Shown here: in pieces, positions 63,978-64,000 of the stretch
Position numbering within the stretch: the stretch's first letter is position 1
How the letters are laid out: each line of letters opens with the position of its first letter
From: DASRDR01 sp963812945 [NCBI: uncultured Candidatus Rokubacteria bacterium]
Lineage (GTDB): Bacteria > Methylomirabilota > Methylomirabilia > Rokubacteriales
Direction: 5' to 3'
Length of the DNA: 64,000 bases
NCBI GenBank assembly: GCA_963812945.1
Contig: CAWEXD010000004.1
Location: forward strand, 1 to 64,000
Notes under the pieces: generated by a model
What the model was told of the DNA's origin: nothing
Seen by the model: only the letters and a program-made list of their open reading frames with translations
The model's database searches: none
Made by a program: the position numbers and the translations under genes

Positions 63978-64000
63978 GCGCGCTCACGCCTGAGGCTGGA

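Overview
The window is not one genome. Positions 1 to about 9,133 look like a mycobacterium. The order sseA, sufE-like, accA3, then sigF and its anti-sigma partner on the other strand, matches the Rv3283-Rv3287c neighbourhood of Mycobacterium tuberculosis as I recall it. From about 9,133 onward the genes are very different: a very GC-rich, Gram-negative-type bacterium with outer-membrane lipoproteins, a Wza/Wzc-type polysaccharide export system, an RND pump and sigma-54 regulation. Gene content fits a Rokubacteria/Methylomirabilota-like or deltaproteobacterial lineage, but I cannot fix the taxon. The two halves meet inside one reading frame, where a methyltransferase N-terminus runs into a mycobacterial PAS-ANTAR C-terminus at a shared Pro-Asp-Asp-His stretch. 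I read this as a probable metagenome misjoin. A second suspicious join, between two gene remnants, lies near 58,310.

Region by region. (1) 1-9,133: mycobacterial housekeeping genes (sulfurtransferase, SufE-like, acyl-CoA carboxylase alpha, malate dehydrogenase, a frameshifted nucleotidyltransferase) and the SigF stress-regulation genes (STAS anti-anti-sigma, SigF, RsbW) plus a truncated ANTAR regulator. (2) 9,134-31,832: a 22-kb exopolysaccharide locus, all on the minus strand, mostly with 1-4 bp gene overlaps. It encodes export lipoprotein, chain-length/tyrosine-kinase protein, a membrane-anchored J-domain protein, flippase, polymerase, six glycosyltransferases, a priming sugar-phosphate transferase, methyltransferases, a beta-helix protein and a GDP-mannose-epimerase-like enzyme. 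A consensus-matching sigma-54 promoter sits just upstream of the export gene. (3) 32,356-41,613: an N-acyl-D-amino-acid deacylase, then a 1,429-residue sigma-54 activator/cyclase-like/STAND-ATPase/TPR fusion. It is transcribed away from a short operon that has its own near-consensus sigma-54 promoter and encodes a zinc alcohol dehydrogenase, a CoA-acylating-type aldehyde dehydrogenase and two small proteins. (4) 41,750-54,843: SDR, RND pump with membrane fusion protein, DinB, P450 plus ferredoxin, DUF4105 protein, lipoprotein hydrolase, periplasmic glutathione peroxidase and an orphan NtrC-type response regulator. (5) 55,185-58,149: an operon of exported and membrane proteins, two of which resemble the size and topology I recall for the FedAB fenitrothion hydrolase, plus a cupin. 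(6) 58,150-63,977: two gene remnants, two glycosyltransferases and a stand-alone adenylation enzyme, carrier protein and O-methyltransferase set.

The most interesting theme is sigma-54 control. Both sigma-54 activator genes are transcribed away from an operon with a -24/-12-like element and a dyad about 65-70 bp upstream of it, and the polysaccharide operon has the best -24/-12 match, with an 11-bp inverted repeat upstream. No rRNA, tRNA, CRISPR array or insertion sequence was recognised.
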